Assembly: GCF_001542405.1 (NCBI RefSeq)
Contig: NZ_LNCD01000083.1
Location: forward strand, 62,001 to 126,000
DNA: 64,000 nucleotides
Reading direction: 5' to 3'
Origin: Rhizobium altiplani
Lineage (GTDB): Bacteria > Pseudomonadota > Alphaproteobacteria > Rhizobiales > Rhizobiaceae
The notes under the pieces are model-generated. The model was not told where the DNA came from, did not search any database, and was given only the letters and a program-made list of their open reading frames with translations. Each line of letters opens with the position of its first letter. Position 1 is the first letter of the stretch. The position numbers and the translations under genes are program-made. Shown in pieces: positions 1-9,262 of this stretch.

Positions 1-204
1 GCCTTCGCCCTACCGGTGAAGATCGGCGATACGCTGTCAGTCTTCACGACAATCGAACGCGTCGGCCGCACGTCGATCACACTGTCGGTCGAGGCCTGGG
101 CGACCCGCGCACGATACAACAACATGGAAAAGGTGACGGCCGCGACCTTCATCATGGTCGCCCTCGACGAAAGCGGCCAGCCGACGCCGGTTCCCGCGGA
201 GTAG
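1..204 (+). CDS. Acyl-CoA thioesterase, YciA-like (C-terminal fragment)
   Basis: The frame is open from the first base of the window, so the 5' end lies outside. The 67 visible residues resemble the second half of a hotdog-fold acyl-CoA thioesterase of the YciA type: a strand with GDTLSVFTTIERVGRTSI, then VEAWATR, and a closing strand TFIMVALDESGQPTPVP, which is the usual VAxDxxGxPxxVP ending. The family hydrolyses acyl-CoA esters in the cytoplasm. The catalytic region is upstream and cannot be checked. The next gene starts two bases after the stop, so the two are probably co-transcribed. Confidence 0.8.
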   Translation, partial: AFALPVKIGDTLSVFTTIERVGRTSITLSVEAWATRARYNNMEKVTAATFIMVALDESGQPTPVPAE

Positions 205-206
205 GC

Positions 207-797
207 ATGGAAACGGTCGCCTCGCCGGAGGTCTTTCTCCACATCAAGGTCGTGATGGGGATGGTGATCTCGCTCAGCCTTGCGCGGCTGCTGACCGGGA
301 TCGCCGGCATTATCCAACGCCCCGGAAAGGCGAAGCCCTATGCAGTGCATCTCGGCTGGGCGGCCTCCATGTTCCTCTTCATCATCCACATCTGGTGGTG
401 GGAGTACCGGCTGCAGGCCGTACCGGTGCTCCATTTCGGCGTCTATTTGTTTCTCATCTGTTTCTGCGGGCTGTTCTTCATGTTGTGCGCCCTGCTCTTC
501 CCCGCTTCGCTGGATGAGTACGGCGGCTACGAGGAATATTTCTACTCCCGCCGCAAGTGGTTTTTCGGCACGCTCGCCATCACCTATGCTGTCGACATCG
601 TCGATACGGCGATCAAGGGAGCCGATCACATCCAGTCGCTCGGCTGGGAGTTTCCGGCGCGCAACGTCGTCTACATAGTACTCTGCTGTATTGCCGCCTG
701 GACCGGAAGCCGCCGCTTCCACACTACTTTTGTCTGGCTCAATCTCATCTATCAGATCAGCTTCATTTTCCGCATCTACGATGTCCTCGGATTATGA
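207..797 (+). CDS. Hypothetical integral membrane protein
   Basis: A 196-residue protein that I do not recognise. It has five or six hydrophobic segments, at about residues 13-33, 46-67, 74-98, 121-138, 150-168 and 171-193. A Trp-rich patch (HIWWWEY) ends the second segment, and an acidic/aromatic loop (DEYGGYEEYFYSRRK) follows the third. No signal peptide, binding motif or enzyme signature is visible. The ATG lies two bases behind the thioesterase stop codon, which suggests translational coupling. It may be an inner-membrane protein of unknown role; nothing supports a transport or enzymatic assignment. Confidence 0.75.
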   Translation: METVASPEVFLHIKVVMGMVISLSLARLLTGIAGIIQRPGKAKPYAVHLGWAASMFLFIIHIWWWEYRLQAVPVLHFGVYLFLICFCGLFFMLCALLFPASLDEYGGYEEYFYSRRKWFFGTLAITYAVDIVDTAIKGADHIQSLGWEFPARNVVYIVLCCIAAWTGSRRFHTTFVWLNLIYQISFIFRIYDVLGL

Positions 798-865
798 TGC
801 GCAACTTTTTGGTTGCCAATTTGTCGCGGATATGCGATTAAAAAGGCAACCAGGAGGTTGCTGAT

Positions 866-1312
866 ATGTCTGATCGCATCGAGAAGATCATCGAACTGAA
901 CGCGCCCGTCGAACGCGTCTGGAAGGCCATCACCGATCACCGCGAGTTCGGCGAATGGTTCCGCGTCCAGCTGGACGGACCCTTCGTGCCGGGAGAGAAT
1001 TCGACCGGCCACATCACCTATCCCGGCTACGAGCACATCCGCTGGCAGGCGACCGTCAAGCGCATGGAGGAGCCCGAGCTCTTCTCCTTCACCTGGCATC
1101 CCTACGCCATCGATCCTGATGTCGACTATTCCGGCGAACCGCCGACCCTCGTCGAATTCCGCCTGGAGCCGACGCCGTCAGGGTCGCGCCTGACGGTGAC
1201 GGAGTCAGGTTTCGACAAGGTCCCGCCGCATCGCCGCGAGGAAGCCTTCCGGATGAACGACGGCGGCTGGGCCGAGCAAATGAAAAACATCAAGGAATAC
1301 CTCGATCGCTAA
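866..1312 (+). CDS. SRPBCC (AHSA1/START-like) domain protein
   Basis: The 148-residue protein opens with IEKIIELNAPVERVWKAITD, the typical first strand and helix of Aha1-C/SRPBCC ligand-binding domains. Further on come FGEWFRVQLDGPF, LFSFTWHPY and a C-terminal long helix, all matching the helix-grip fold. The ATG is preceded by a strong Shine-Dalgarno sequence (AGGAGG). It sits directly before an ArsR-type repressor gene, a very common pairing in which the regulator controls the SRPBCC gene. The ligand is unknown; members bind small hydrophobic molecules. Confidence 0.9.
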   Translation: MSDRIEKIIELNAPVERVWKAITDHREFGEWFRVQLDGPFVPGENSTGHITYPGYEHIRWQATVKRMEEPELFSFTWHPYAIDPDVDYSGEPPTLVEFRLEPTPSGSRLTVTESGFDKVPPHRREEAFRMNDGGWAEQMKNIKEYLDR

Positions 1313-1355
1313 CATTGAATTCCGCCGCGACAATGCGGCACCCCTGTTTGCCGCC

Positions 1356-1637
1356 TTGGGAGACCCGACGCGCCTGTCGCTGCTGACAACCCTCAGCGAC
1401 GGGTGCGAGCGCTCGATCGCCGGCCTCTCCGCCGGCACCGAGCTTACCCGCCAGGCGATAACGAAACACCTGCATGTGCTGGAACAGGTCGGCCTCGTCC
1501 GCTCCACTAAGGTCGGGCGGGAAAGCCATTACGCCTTCCAACCCGATCGGATCGGCGAGATGCGCGCCTATCTCGACAGCGTCTCCCGGCAATGGGACGA
1601 CGCGCTCGAGCGCCTGCGCGCCTTGGTGGAGCGTTAG
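1356..1637 (+). CDS. ArsR-family transcriptional regulator
   Basis: Winged-helix repressor: GDPTRLSLLTTLSDG, then the recognition helix region LTRQAITKHLHVLEQVGLV and the wing GRESHYAF. No arsenic-type cysteine pair (CVC) is seen, so it is probably one of the ArsR-like partners of SRPBCC proteins rather than a metal sensor. The only ordinary start codon in frame is the TTG at 1356, but that would cut off the first helix. The frame stays open upstream to 1284, and residues NIEFRRDNAAPLFAA look like genuine family sequence. Translation may therefore start at an ATC (1305) or ATT (1314) codon overlapping the stop of the SRPBCC gene. The fold assignment is firm, the start is not. Confidence 0.88.
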   Translation: MGDPTRLSLLTTLSDGCERSIAGLSAGTELTRQAITKHLHVLEQVGLVRSTKVGRESHYAFQPDRIGEMRAYLDSVSRQWDDALERLRALVER

Positions 1638-1670
1638 GCCCCTGGCGTGCAGCAAGCCACTAGTCATACC

Positions 1671-2024
1671 TCAGGCGCGGAAGATGAACGATGCGCCGAT
1701 CGCGATCAGGGCGAAGCCAATGGCGTGGTTCCACGTCAGGTTCTCGCCGAGCCAGAAGACGGAGAAGCCGGAAAAGACGATAAGCGTGATCACCTCCTGC
1801 ATCGTCTTCAGCTGTGCCGTCGTATAGACGGCCGAACCGATGCGGTTGGCAGGCACGGCAAGGCAGTATTCGAAGAAGGCGATCGCCCAGCTGACGACGA
1901 TGGCGATATAGAGCGCCGCGCCTTTGTGCTTGAGATGCCCGTACCAGGCGAAGGTCATGAAGATATTTGAGGCGAAAAGCATGACAACCGGCCAGATGGC
2001 GGTTGGGCTAAGGGCAAAAGGCAT
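1671..2024 (-). CDS. DMT-superfamily membrane protein, DUF486
   Basis: A 117-residue protein with four transmembrane segments. The motifs FASNIFMTFAWYGHLKHK near the N-terminus, AFFEYCLAVPANRIG in the middle and TLIVFSGFSVFWLGE near the end are typical of the DUF486 family, which is distantly related to small multidrug-resistance type drug/metabolite transporters. It is length-complete for the family. It lies convergent to the ArsR gene, with 33 bases between the stops. The substrate is unknown. Confidence 0.88.
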   Translation of the reverse strand: MPFALSPTAIWPVVMLFASNIFMTFAWYGHLKHKGAALYIAIVVSWAIAFFEYCLAVPANRIGSAVYTTAQLKTMQEVITLIVFSGFSVFWLGENLTWNHAIGFALIAIGASFIFRA

Positions 2025-2318
2025 GGTCGATTCCTGGAGTTAAAGGTGTCGGCAGCATGTATCGCCAATTTTCTGCTCCGCAAGGGGTTACCCCATCTTG
2101 TCGCCTCATGCACGTCCGGTAACTGAAATCGATGCCCGTCAGCCAGCCTCAAAAGCACAATCCATGATTGATGTTGATTCGTGTCAATTCCTCCAAAGCT
2201 GTGCGCCTAATAGGGAAGGCATCCGCAGATTGACAGTCCGATACGCTGCAACGCAAGGCACTGCCGCGCATCGCCGGTCCGGATGGCCTCACCAGACGTC
2301 TGCCGGAGGGGACGCGCC

Positions 2319-3561
2319 ATGGACACGATCACAGATATCAACAAATCCAGTCTGGCTGGCCTGCTTGCCGCACTCGCGCAGGCGAAAATGAAGGTCGGTT
2401 CGATCGCCAATGCCGATGGCAGCTATACCGTTACCTACGAGCCCTTGCCTTTCCGCATCGGACGGAGCCCAGCTCAGCGAGACTATGCCGAGCACACCGC
2501 CCGTTGCCAACATGGATAGCCCTGCCCCGGCGCCAGCAGGCGCGCATGGACCCTTCTTCCACGCCCGCGCGATCGCGCCGAAAACGATCCTTTATACCGA
2601 CGCGGACGGGCGTGACGAAATCCGCGAAGTCGGCTCGCGCTCCTGGCGCAATTGCAACGCCGGCAATATCCGCAAGGGCGACTTCTCGATCAATTGCGGC
2701 GCCATCGGCGATGACGGCAGCTTCGCGATCTTTTCCGACGAGGAGAGCGGGAAGGCGGCGATCATCGCCCTGCTGAGAACGACCGCCTACATCAAGCTCA
2801 CCCTCAAGCAGGCAATCTTCCGCTATGCGCCGCCGAACGAGAACCAATCCGAAGACTACGCCAAGTTCATCCGTGGCAAGACCGGCATTGCGCTGACGGC
2901 GGTTCTCGCCGACCTCAAGATGGACGACTTCCGCAAGATCGCGAAATTCATCCAGGTCGTCGAGGGCTGGAAACCTGGCACAATCAGGCCGAACGGACCG
3001 CCTGCGCCGCTGATCGGCGCAGGCGCGGCCATCGGCGTGGCGTCGGCGGCGGCGTCGGCCACGCAGAACTGGATGGCCATTGCTCGCCGGGAAGCTGCCC
3101 TTCCCGCACATGAACGCAACCAATGGCCTGATCCCGGAGAGAACCCGCGCATCCTGAACTATTTCAAGGTCTGCGCCCCATGGTTCGAGGTTGATGGTTG
3201 CGACGAAGTCGATTGGTGCGCCGCCTTCGTCAACTACTGCCTTGTCACGAGTGGGCACATGGGCACCGACCATCCGGGCGCCCGCTCCCTCTTCTGGAAC
3301 AAGAAGAAGCAGTTTCATGTCCTTCAAGCCCGCAACCAGGCGCGATCGCGGTTCCCCGCTACGCCCCCTTCTCCGACGCGAGCTGGGCAACGGGAAACGG
3401 CCATGTCGGCTTCGTGGTCTCCTTGACCAGCACGACGGTAACGCTCCTCGGCGGCAACCAGGGCAACACGAGAGAGGACATTCCCCCGTCTGGAGGAGAA
3501 GAACGCAGCAGGCGCAAAGCAATCCGAATTCGTCGCCTTCCTGATGCCGGTCATCGTGTAG
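2319..3561 (+). pseudogene. Decayed two-domain phage-type peptidoglycan hydrolase (P5-like plus TIGR02594/CHAP-like)
   Basis: The reading starts at ATG 2319 (MDTITDINKSSLAGLL) but must change frame about four times to reach a natural stop at 3559-3561. The long middle part (about 2460-3310) is in one frame. It holds a segment RNCNAGNIRKGDFS...GAIGDDGSFAIF like phage P5-type muralytic proteins, then a TIGR02594-like peptidase domain with the likely catalytic cysteine in DWCAAFVNYCL. The partner histidine motif NGHVGFVVSL and the following GGNQGN are in another frame (about 3340-3490). The final EFVAFLMPVIV is back in the first frame. Frame changes fall near 2450-2500, 3316, 3340 and 3490, each consistent with one added base. 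An intact ancestor would have been about 410 residues. The product is probably inactive unless these are sequence errors. Confidence 0.75.
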
Positions 3562-3623
3562 CAGCGGGCCCCGATCCGCGGAATGCCTGACGACGCCGAG
3601 GACCAGCGCTGCGTCGTCAGTCC

Positions 3624-4829
3624 CTATTGGACAAGATAGCCAAGGACTGCCGCGTTTATCAGGTCGATGAAGAAGGCGGAAACGAGCGGCAGAATGATGA
3701 ACGCCATGCTGGAGGCACCGTGAATCTTGGTGACCGCTGTCATATTGGCGATAGCCGTCGGTGTGGCGCCTAGCGCGATACCGCCAAAGCCGGCGGAAAT
3801 CACTGCAGCGTCGTAGTTCCGCCCCATCGCCGGGAACACGACGAAAAGGATGTAGATGACGGTCACGCACGTCTGCGCCCCGAGCACCAGGATGAGCGAG
3901 AGCCCAAGGCCGCTCAAGGCCCAGAGCTGCATGCTCATCAGCGACATCGAGAGAAACACGTTCAACGAAAGATCGGATATCAGCGACAGCGCACGGCTCC
4001 GCGTCGGCCATGGCAGGCGTGGAGCCGCCAACGGGACGACATTGGTCATCACGATGGCCACCAGAAGGCAAACGACGAAAAGCGGGAGCTTGAAGCCGGT
4101 CTCCTCGATCACCTCCTCCAAAGCATATCCCGTCAGGATCGCGATGTTGGTGACGAACAATGTCCTCAACAGGCTGACCGCGCTGACCTCATCGTCATGT
4201 TCACGCGCTGACTTATGCGACACCCCGATCGTCAACTCTTCGTTCGCCGGTCCGCTCAGGTGGTATCGGGCGATCAGTCGCTGTGCGATCGGCCCGCCGA
4301 TAAGGCTGGCGATGACAAGGCCAAGCGTTGCGCTGGCAATGCCGACTTCCATGGCGTTGGTGACCCCGAAGCGGCTCGAAACGATTGGAGCCCAAGCGAT
4401 CGTTGTGCCGTGTCCGCCAATGAGCGAAATCGAGCCGAGCAGAATGTCGATGCCCCTGGGCAGGCCGAGCGCCGCGCTTGTTCCAATGGCCGTCAGATTC
4501 TGGATGATCAGGAAGGCGACCGTTATGACCAGAAGGATCAGAAAAGGCCTGCCGCCGGCGGCAAGATCGGTGAGCCGGGCGTTGAGACCGATACCTGTGA
4601 AGAAATAGAGAAGCAGCAGATCGCGTGCCTGAAGCGCGAAGCTGATCTCGATGTCGAACAGCGTGTATGCGAGGAGCGTCACCGCCGCCGCAAGCATCCC
4701 GCCTGTCACCGCCTCCGGAATGCTCCACCGCGTCAGAACGGGGAAAAGACGGTTCAGAGTTGCCCCAGCAAAGAACACCAGAATTGCAATCGTGAAAGAC
4801 AGTAGCCCCGGAACCTGAATTGCCGCCAC
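3624..4829 (-). CDS. gltS: Sodium/glutamate symporter GltS
   Basis: A 401-residue membrane protein that matches the GltS family over its whole length. The duplicated inverted-repeat motifs are present: ISLIGGHGTTIAWAP in the first half and GFGGIALGATPTAIANM in the second, both forming the pore loops. About ten transmembrane helices surround them. The family imports L-glutamate with sodium across the inner membrane. No ATG exists near the expected N-terminus. I chose the GTG at 4829 because it gives VAAIQVPGLLSFTIA, the usual length and the first helix; the frame remains open upstream to 4961, without family-like sequence. Confidence 0.92.
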   Translation of the reverse strand: MAAIQVPGLLSFTIAILVFFAGATLNRLFPVLTRWSIPEAVTGGMLAAAVTLLAYTLFDIEISFALQARDLLLLYFFTGIGLNARLTDLAAGGRPFLILLVITVAFLIIQNLTAIGTSAALGLPRGIDILLGSISLIGGHGTTIAWAPIVSSRFGVTNAMEVGIASATLGLVIASLIGGPIAQRLIARYHLSGPANEELTIGVSHKSAREHDDEVSAVSLLRTLFVTNIAILTGYALEEVIEETGFKLPLFVVCLLVAIVMTNVVPLAAPRLPWPTRSRALSLISDLSLNVFLSMSLMSMQLWALSGLGLSLILVLGAQTCVTVIYILFVVFPAMGRNYDAAVISAGFGGIALGATPTAIANMTAVTKIHGASSMAFIILPLVSAFFIDLINAAVLGYLVQ

Positions 4830-5105
4830 GCGCCACCCTTCCCCAAGATTCGCCACGTCTGCCGCGGCGACGGTTTGCTGCCGGAAATCTGGCACACGAC
4901 GCGGGATTGAGCCAGAAAAATACGCGCGATACTGGCAGGGAAAACAGCCGCGGCATCCCAACCTCAGGGACTTCTGCCGCTACGCCGCATTTTGGAATCC
5001 TTGAACCTTCATGCTCACCTTTGGAAAGGGCGTGCATGGAAGACGAAGAGCGATGCATTGCCGCCGCTCCTCGCCCAGCCTATGCCGCACCACCCGGCTA
5101 TTGCC
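4830..5105. other. Intergenic, no gene seen
   Basis: Between the gltS start and the end of the reductase gene (both on the minus strand). It should hold the gltS promoter. I saw no convincing hairpin, repeat or conserved open frame. Confidence 0.5.
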
Positions 5106-5765
5106 TCAGGTCAGGTTCTTGCGTCGCTCGAGCTCGGCCGCAGTCGGCTGCTCGAATTCGAACGAGCCGGTGACGATGTCGCCGTCACGAACATACTTGT
5201 TCGCAGTAACGCCGGAGCCCGAAACCCGCGAGCTGACGAGCTTCAGTTTGCCCGGAAAGGCGCCGTCACCGAACAGCTTCTTGCCCTTGCCGAGCACGAC
5301 GGGAAAGAATGAAATATTCAGCTCGTCGACCAGGTCGTTCTTGAAAAGCGTCTGCAGGAAGTCGGTTGACCCCTGTGTCAATAGGTGCGGTCCATCGCCG
5401 CCTTTCAACGCCTTGAGCGCGCCGACCACATCGGCACCGAGCACCTGGCTGTTCTGCCAGCTGGGCACAAAGTCCGGCTTGCGGGTCGCGACATATTTGG
5501 TGATCCGATCGAAAAGTGGACCGATCGGGTCGTCGGCCGCGACATAGGGCCAGTGCGCGGCGAAGATGTCGTAGGTCTTGCGGCCGAGCAAAAGATCGAA
5601 AGGATTGGCGAACATCTCACCCACGGTCTCGCCCATCGCCTCGTCGAAATAGGGAGCGGCCCAGCCGCCATACCTGAAGTCGCCGATCGGGTCCTCGTCC
5701 GGACCGCCCGGCGCCTGCATGATGCCGTCGAGACTGACGAATGCACCAGTGATGATCTTCCTCAT
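5106..5765 (-). CDS. Dihydrofolate reductase family protein (RibD C-terminal domain)
   Basis: A 219-residue cytosolic protein beginning MRKIITGAFVSLDGIMQAPGG, the usual opening of the RibD-C/DHFR-like reductases. LLLGRKTYDIFAAHWP marks the cofactor-binding part, and DELNISFFPVVLGKGKKLF marks the C-terminal strand pair of this family. These stand-alone proteins are NADPH-dependent reductases of unknown substrate, not true folate reductases. The ATG is preceded by AGGAGAAC. It probably forms its own unit, with a VOC gene upstream on the same strand. Confidence 0.9.
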   Translation of the reverse strand: MRKIITGAFVSLDGIMQAPGGPDEDPIGDFRYGGWAAPYFDEAMGETVGEMFANPFDLLLGRKTYDIFAAHWPYVAADDPIGPLFDRITKYVATRKPDFVPSWQNSQVLGADVVGALKALKGGDGPHLLTQGSTDFLQTLFKNDLVDELNISFFPVVLGKGKKLFGDGAFPGKLKLVSSRVSGSGVTANKYVRDGDIVTGSFEFEQPTAAELERRKNLT

Positions 5766-5943
5766 GCCTGTTCTCCTTTGTGGCCGATTAGGTTGCTGAC
5801 GGCGGCTTTCTCGAGCGAGCCGGCCGGTGTTGACGACTTAATCGCTCTTGGCGAGAACGCGGCCGGCCATGGCGGGATGGATCTCGAACACTGGGCCTGC
5901 CTCGGACTCGCTCGCTGACATTAGTCTTGTCTTCGTATTGCGC

Positions 5944-6381
5944 TCAGCTGAGTTCTTGGGCGAGCCCTATGAGAACCCCTTCAGGCCCCCTGATATAGCA
6001 GAGCCGATATATATCTTTGTACCGGACGACTTCGCCCACGAGTTGCGCGCCGCGCCTGCGGAGCCTTTCAAGCGTCTCATCGATGTCGTCCACGGCGAAC
6101 ATGACGCGGAGGTAGCCTAGGGCGTTGACCGGGGCGTTCCGGTGATCTGCGACGACATCAGGTGCAAGGAAGCGGGAGAGCTCAAGCCGGCTGTGTCCAT
6201 CGGGTGTGCGCATCATGGCAATCTCGACACGCTGATCGGCCAGTCCAGTGACACGTCCGGCCCATTCTCCCTCGATCGTGGCCCGCCCTTCGAGCTCGAG
6301 GCCGAGCTCGTGAAAGAATTCAATCGTCTCTCCAAGGTCTTCGACGACGATTCCTACATTATCCATCCGCTTGAGCGCCAT
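5944..6381 (-). CDS. VOC family protein (glyoxalase/bleomycin-resistance fold)
   Basis: 145 residues starting MALKRMDNVGIVVEDLGETI, the first beta-alpha unit of the vicinal oxygen chelate fold. The second unit begins at LGYLRVMFAVDDIDETLERL and ends YIRGPEGVLIGLAQEL, carrying the final metal-ligand type Glu/Leu region. Metal ligands cannot be assigned reliably by eye. The frame is open 123 bases further upstream, but that part has no family-like sequence, so I used the ATG at 6381. The substrate is unknown; other members cleave or isomerise small molecules or confer drug resistance. Confidence 0.87.
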   Translation of the reverse strand: MALKRMDNVGIVVEDLGETIEFFHELGLELEGRATIEGEWAGRVTGLADQRVEIAMMRTPDGHSRLELSRFLAPDVVADHRNAPVNALGYLRVMFAVDDIDETLERLRRRGAQLVGEVVRYKDIYRLCYIRGPEGVLIGLAQELS

Positions 6382-7014
6382 GCTTCCAATCTCCAAGGTG
6401 CCGTTCCAATCTACAAGGTGTCGCCTAGTACTGTCCGCGTCAGACGCTTGAATCCGGACGGCCTCAAAACGCCACCCGGCTTTCAAACGGCTCTTACACT
6501 CCAAGGACGATCGCCCATGCGACGTGCCGACAACCGTCTGAGATAAAATCGAACCTGTAAGGCGCTATCCTGTCGGGCGTCGTCGACTGGGCGAAGTGAC
6601 CGGAAGCCGATGACGAGGCGTCCTGCAATCACTCTCGTTCCATCCGCACCTCAACAGCAAACGCCGCCAGTTGATGCACGCGGCTACAACCGGAGCGATT
6701 ACTACAAAGCGAACGCCCCAATTTCGGTACGGAAGTTTCCGCCAAGGCTCTAGTTATAAACAGTTATTGCGACAAAAGGTATTTTGTGAGATACATATAC
6801 AGGTTGCAATCGCGCAACCAAGATAAGCAAGCATAAATAGATCGATACCGGCAAAGCGCCCGTCAGCTGTCTGGCGGCGATGATGCCGCTTGCGAAAGAA
6901 CGATAGCCTGAGACCTCAGACATATTGAAGACAACAGTAGATCAATCGTCGGTCTGAACAGTTACCGCCATGCGCATTGACATCCTAGGCCGACAAGCCC
7001 TGTGGAGAGAAGCC
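6382..7014. other. Long intergenic region before the Dyp peroxidase
   Basis: 633 bases without a supported gene. The part from about 6740 to 6960 is clearly more AT-rich than the surroundings and probably carries the promoter of the peroxidase gene. It contains a short inverted repeat at 6802-6819. The first half shows no protein-like frame of useful length. Confidence 0.55.
6802..6819. promoter_or_regulatory. Inverted repeat, possible operator upstream of Dyp peroxidase
   Basis: Perfect 6-base arms GGTTGC and GCAACC separated by six bases, about 200 bases before the peroxidase start and inside an AT-rich stretch. It could bind a dimeric regulator. No regulator gene is adjacent, so this remains a guess. 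Confidence 0.25.
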
Positions 7015-8443
7015 ATGCCTTTTGATCTTACCCAGCCGCTCTCGTGGGAGAGCGCGGCAGGAGACGCAGCGGTGATGCTCGACGAGCTCCAACCGAACAT
7101 CGTCAAGGCGCACACCCGCGAATTCCTGACCGTCCTGTTCCTGAAATTCACCGACCCGGCCGGAGGTCGGGCCCTGCTGAAATCGCTGTCGCAGCCACCG
7201 GCCGGCGCGCCGCTCCTGAAATCCGCGCGGACTCACTTGATGGAGGTCAAGGCGTTCAAGGCCAACGGCACCAAGGGGACCCCCTATGTCGGAGTCGGCA
7301 TCACGCGCCACGGCTACACGGCCCCTGCAAGTCCCAGACCCGACGATCCCGCAGGACGGCTCGTTCCTGGCGGGCATGAAGAACGCCGCGCTGAACGACC
7401 CGGCTCCGGCGAACTGGGATCCACATTTCCGCGACGTCATCGACGCCGTCATCCTGGTCGGCGACCAGATGTCCGGGCCGCGCACCCGGGCTCTTGCCGC
7501 AGTCCATCAACTGATCCAGGCCGCGCACGGTGTTCAGATCCTCGGCGAGGAAAAGGGCCACGGTCTGCACAACAAGAACGGCGACGGCATCGAGCACTTC
7601 GGCTACGTCGACGGGGCAAGCCAGCCGCTGTTTCTCACCGAGGAAATAAACGACGAGCGGCTAACCGCCAACGGCACCAGTAACTGGGATCCGGCCTTCG
7701 GGCTGAACCGCGTCATCATCCCGGACACCTCGGCGCCCGATCCGACGAGGCATTTCGGCAGCTACTTCGTATTCCGCAAGCTCGAGCAGAACGTCAAGCT
7801 GTTCAAGAAGCAGGAGAAGGCGCTGGCAAAGCGGCTGCATCTGAGGGGCGACGACGCCGAGCGAGCCGGCGCCATGCTGGTCGGCCGCTTCGAGGACGGC
7901 ACGCCGTTGACGACCCAGTTCACCGACGGCAACCACCATCCCGTTCCCAACGACTTCAACTACGACAGCGATCCGGACGGCGCCAAGTGTCCGTTCTTCG
8001 GCCATATCCGCAAGGTCAACCCGCGCGGTTCCGGGGGCTTCGAGCCGGTCGAGGGCGAGCGCCTGCACATCATGGCGCGGTGCGGCCAGACTTACGGCGT
8101 GCGCACCGACCAGCCCAATGACGGCCGGATCGACAACAAGCCGAGCAAGGATGTCGGCCTGCTGTTCATGGCCTTCAATGCAAACATCGCGCAGCAGTTC
8201 GAATTTGCGCAAGGGACATGGGCAAACAATCCGGGCTTTCCCCGGGTGCCCGCAGGCGCCGGCAGCCCCGGTCTCGACCTGGTGATCGGCCAGAGCCCCA
8301 ACCCGCGCCCCGATATCCATTGTCCGGCGCAATGGGGCGGCTCGACGATGACCACCACGACCGCACCGCCGCAGGCAGTGACCATGAAGGGCGGCGAATA
8401 CTTCTTCATGCCGTCGCTGGCCTTCTTTCGCAGCCTCCCCTAG
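7015..8443 (+). pseudogene. Dyp-type haem peroxidase, interrupted by a one-base frameshift
   Basis: The start at ATG 7015 has a good ribosome site (GGAGAGA). Frame one gives MPFDLTQPLSW...VGVGITRHGYTA up to about 7321. The rest (LQVPDPTIPQDGSF onwards, to TAG 8443) is in the next frame. Removing one C from the CCCC run at 7322-7325 restores a single 475-residue protein. The second part has the family GxxDG motif (FGYVDGASQP) and the C-terminal haem-pocket segments (EGERLHIMARCGQTYG, GLLFMAFNANIAQQFEF). Dyp peroxidases oxidise dyes and phenolics with hydrogen peroxide. No Tat signal is seen. Either the gene is newly inactivated or this is a homopolymer sequence error. Confidence 0.85.
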
Positions 8444-8475
8444 CCGGTCGGTTCCCGTTTACGCATCGAACACTC

Positions 8476-8503
8476 CTCACCCTGTGCCCGTGGCAGGGGT
8501 GAG
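8476..8503. terminator. Terminator-like hairpin after the Dyp peroxidase
   Basis: Arms CTCACCCTG and CAGGGGTGAG (one unpaired G) around a short loop, about 30 bases behind the peroxidase stop. No T run follows. It also resembles short palindromes that are common between rhizobial genes, so it may be a dispersed repeat rather than a true terminator. Confidence 0.4.
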
Positions 8504-8720
8504 CCGCAAGAGCGAGACCGAGTGCGTGTTCGCACCCGACGTCCCAGACGCCCAAGCTTATCAGCCACTATACAGCCCGCATGCAAATGAGGCGCACATC
8601 ATCTGCCGCGACGGGCTTCCCTTTTCTCAGGGCCGCGACAGTTTTCCTGGTGAGACAATTGGCGGTTACGTGTGACGGCGACCGACGCCGCCGTTGGCCG
8701 CCCAACATCGGGAGGAGGAC

Positions 8721-9104
8721 ATGGCGGAAACCACAGTCAATGTCCGCTACATGGTCGATGATGTCGAGGCAGCCATCGCCTGGTACACGACGCATCTCGG
8801 CTTTTCCGTTCTGACGAATTACGCTCCCGCCTTCGCGGATGTGCGGCGTGGAGCGCTGCGGCTGCTGCTCAGCGGACCGACCAGTTCCGCGGGACGGCCG
8901 ATGCCGGACGGCGAACTGCCCCGCCCTGGCGGTTGGAACCGCATCCATCTGATCGTCGACGATCTGTCGGCGGAAGTGGCGCGCCTGCGCGGTGCCGGCG
9001 TCCAGTTCCGCAACGAGATCGTCACCGGACCGGGCGGGTCGCAGATCCTGCTGATTGATCCCTCCGGAAATTCCGTTGAGCTCTTTCAGCCGGCACGCGG
9101 ATGA
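8721..9104 (+). CDS. VOC family protein
   Basis: A 127-residue glyoxalase-fold protein. It starts MAETTVNVRYMVDDVEAAIAW and the first half includes YTTHLGFSVL. The second half begins WNRIHLIVDDLSAEVARLRGAGV and closes QILLIDPSGNSVELFQP, with the Glu of the final strand at the usual metal-ligand position. The ATG is preceded by GGGAGGAGGAC, a very strong ribosome site. The substrate is unknown. It is apparently a single-gene unit between the peroxidase remnant and uvrB. Confidence 0.9.
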   Translation: MAETTVNVRYMVDDVEAAIAWYTTHLGFSVLTNYAPAFADVRRGALRLLLSGPTSSAGRPMPDGELPRPGGWNRIHLIVDDLSAEVARLRGAGVQFRNEIVTGPGGSQILLIDPSGNSVELFQPARG

Positions 9105-9262
9105 CGCCGACCTGATATCCGCAAGCAGCCGTAACGCCGATGATCAGGACCGGGTGGCTTCGACGCCGCCTGGACGCGGCACCCCCGCCACGTCACGCGT
9201 CGCTCCCCCATCAGTACTCTTTGCCCCTTCACTTTCGCGGTGACTCTCGCCATATTCCGCCC

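Noticed and set aside
2431..4071. Long open frame on the minus strand (about 546 codons) opposite the hydrolase and gltS
   Set aside because: Arg/Gly-rich shadow with no family-like sequence; the genes on the other frames explain the region.
7300..7340. Programmed frameshift in the peroxidase
   Set aside because: No slippery heptamer, upstream Shine-Dalgarno-like stimulator or following strong stem was seen; a simple extra C is enough.
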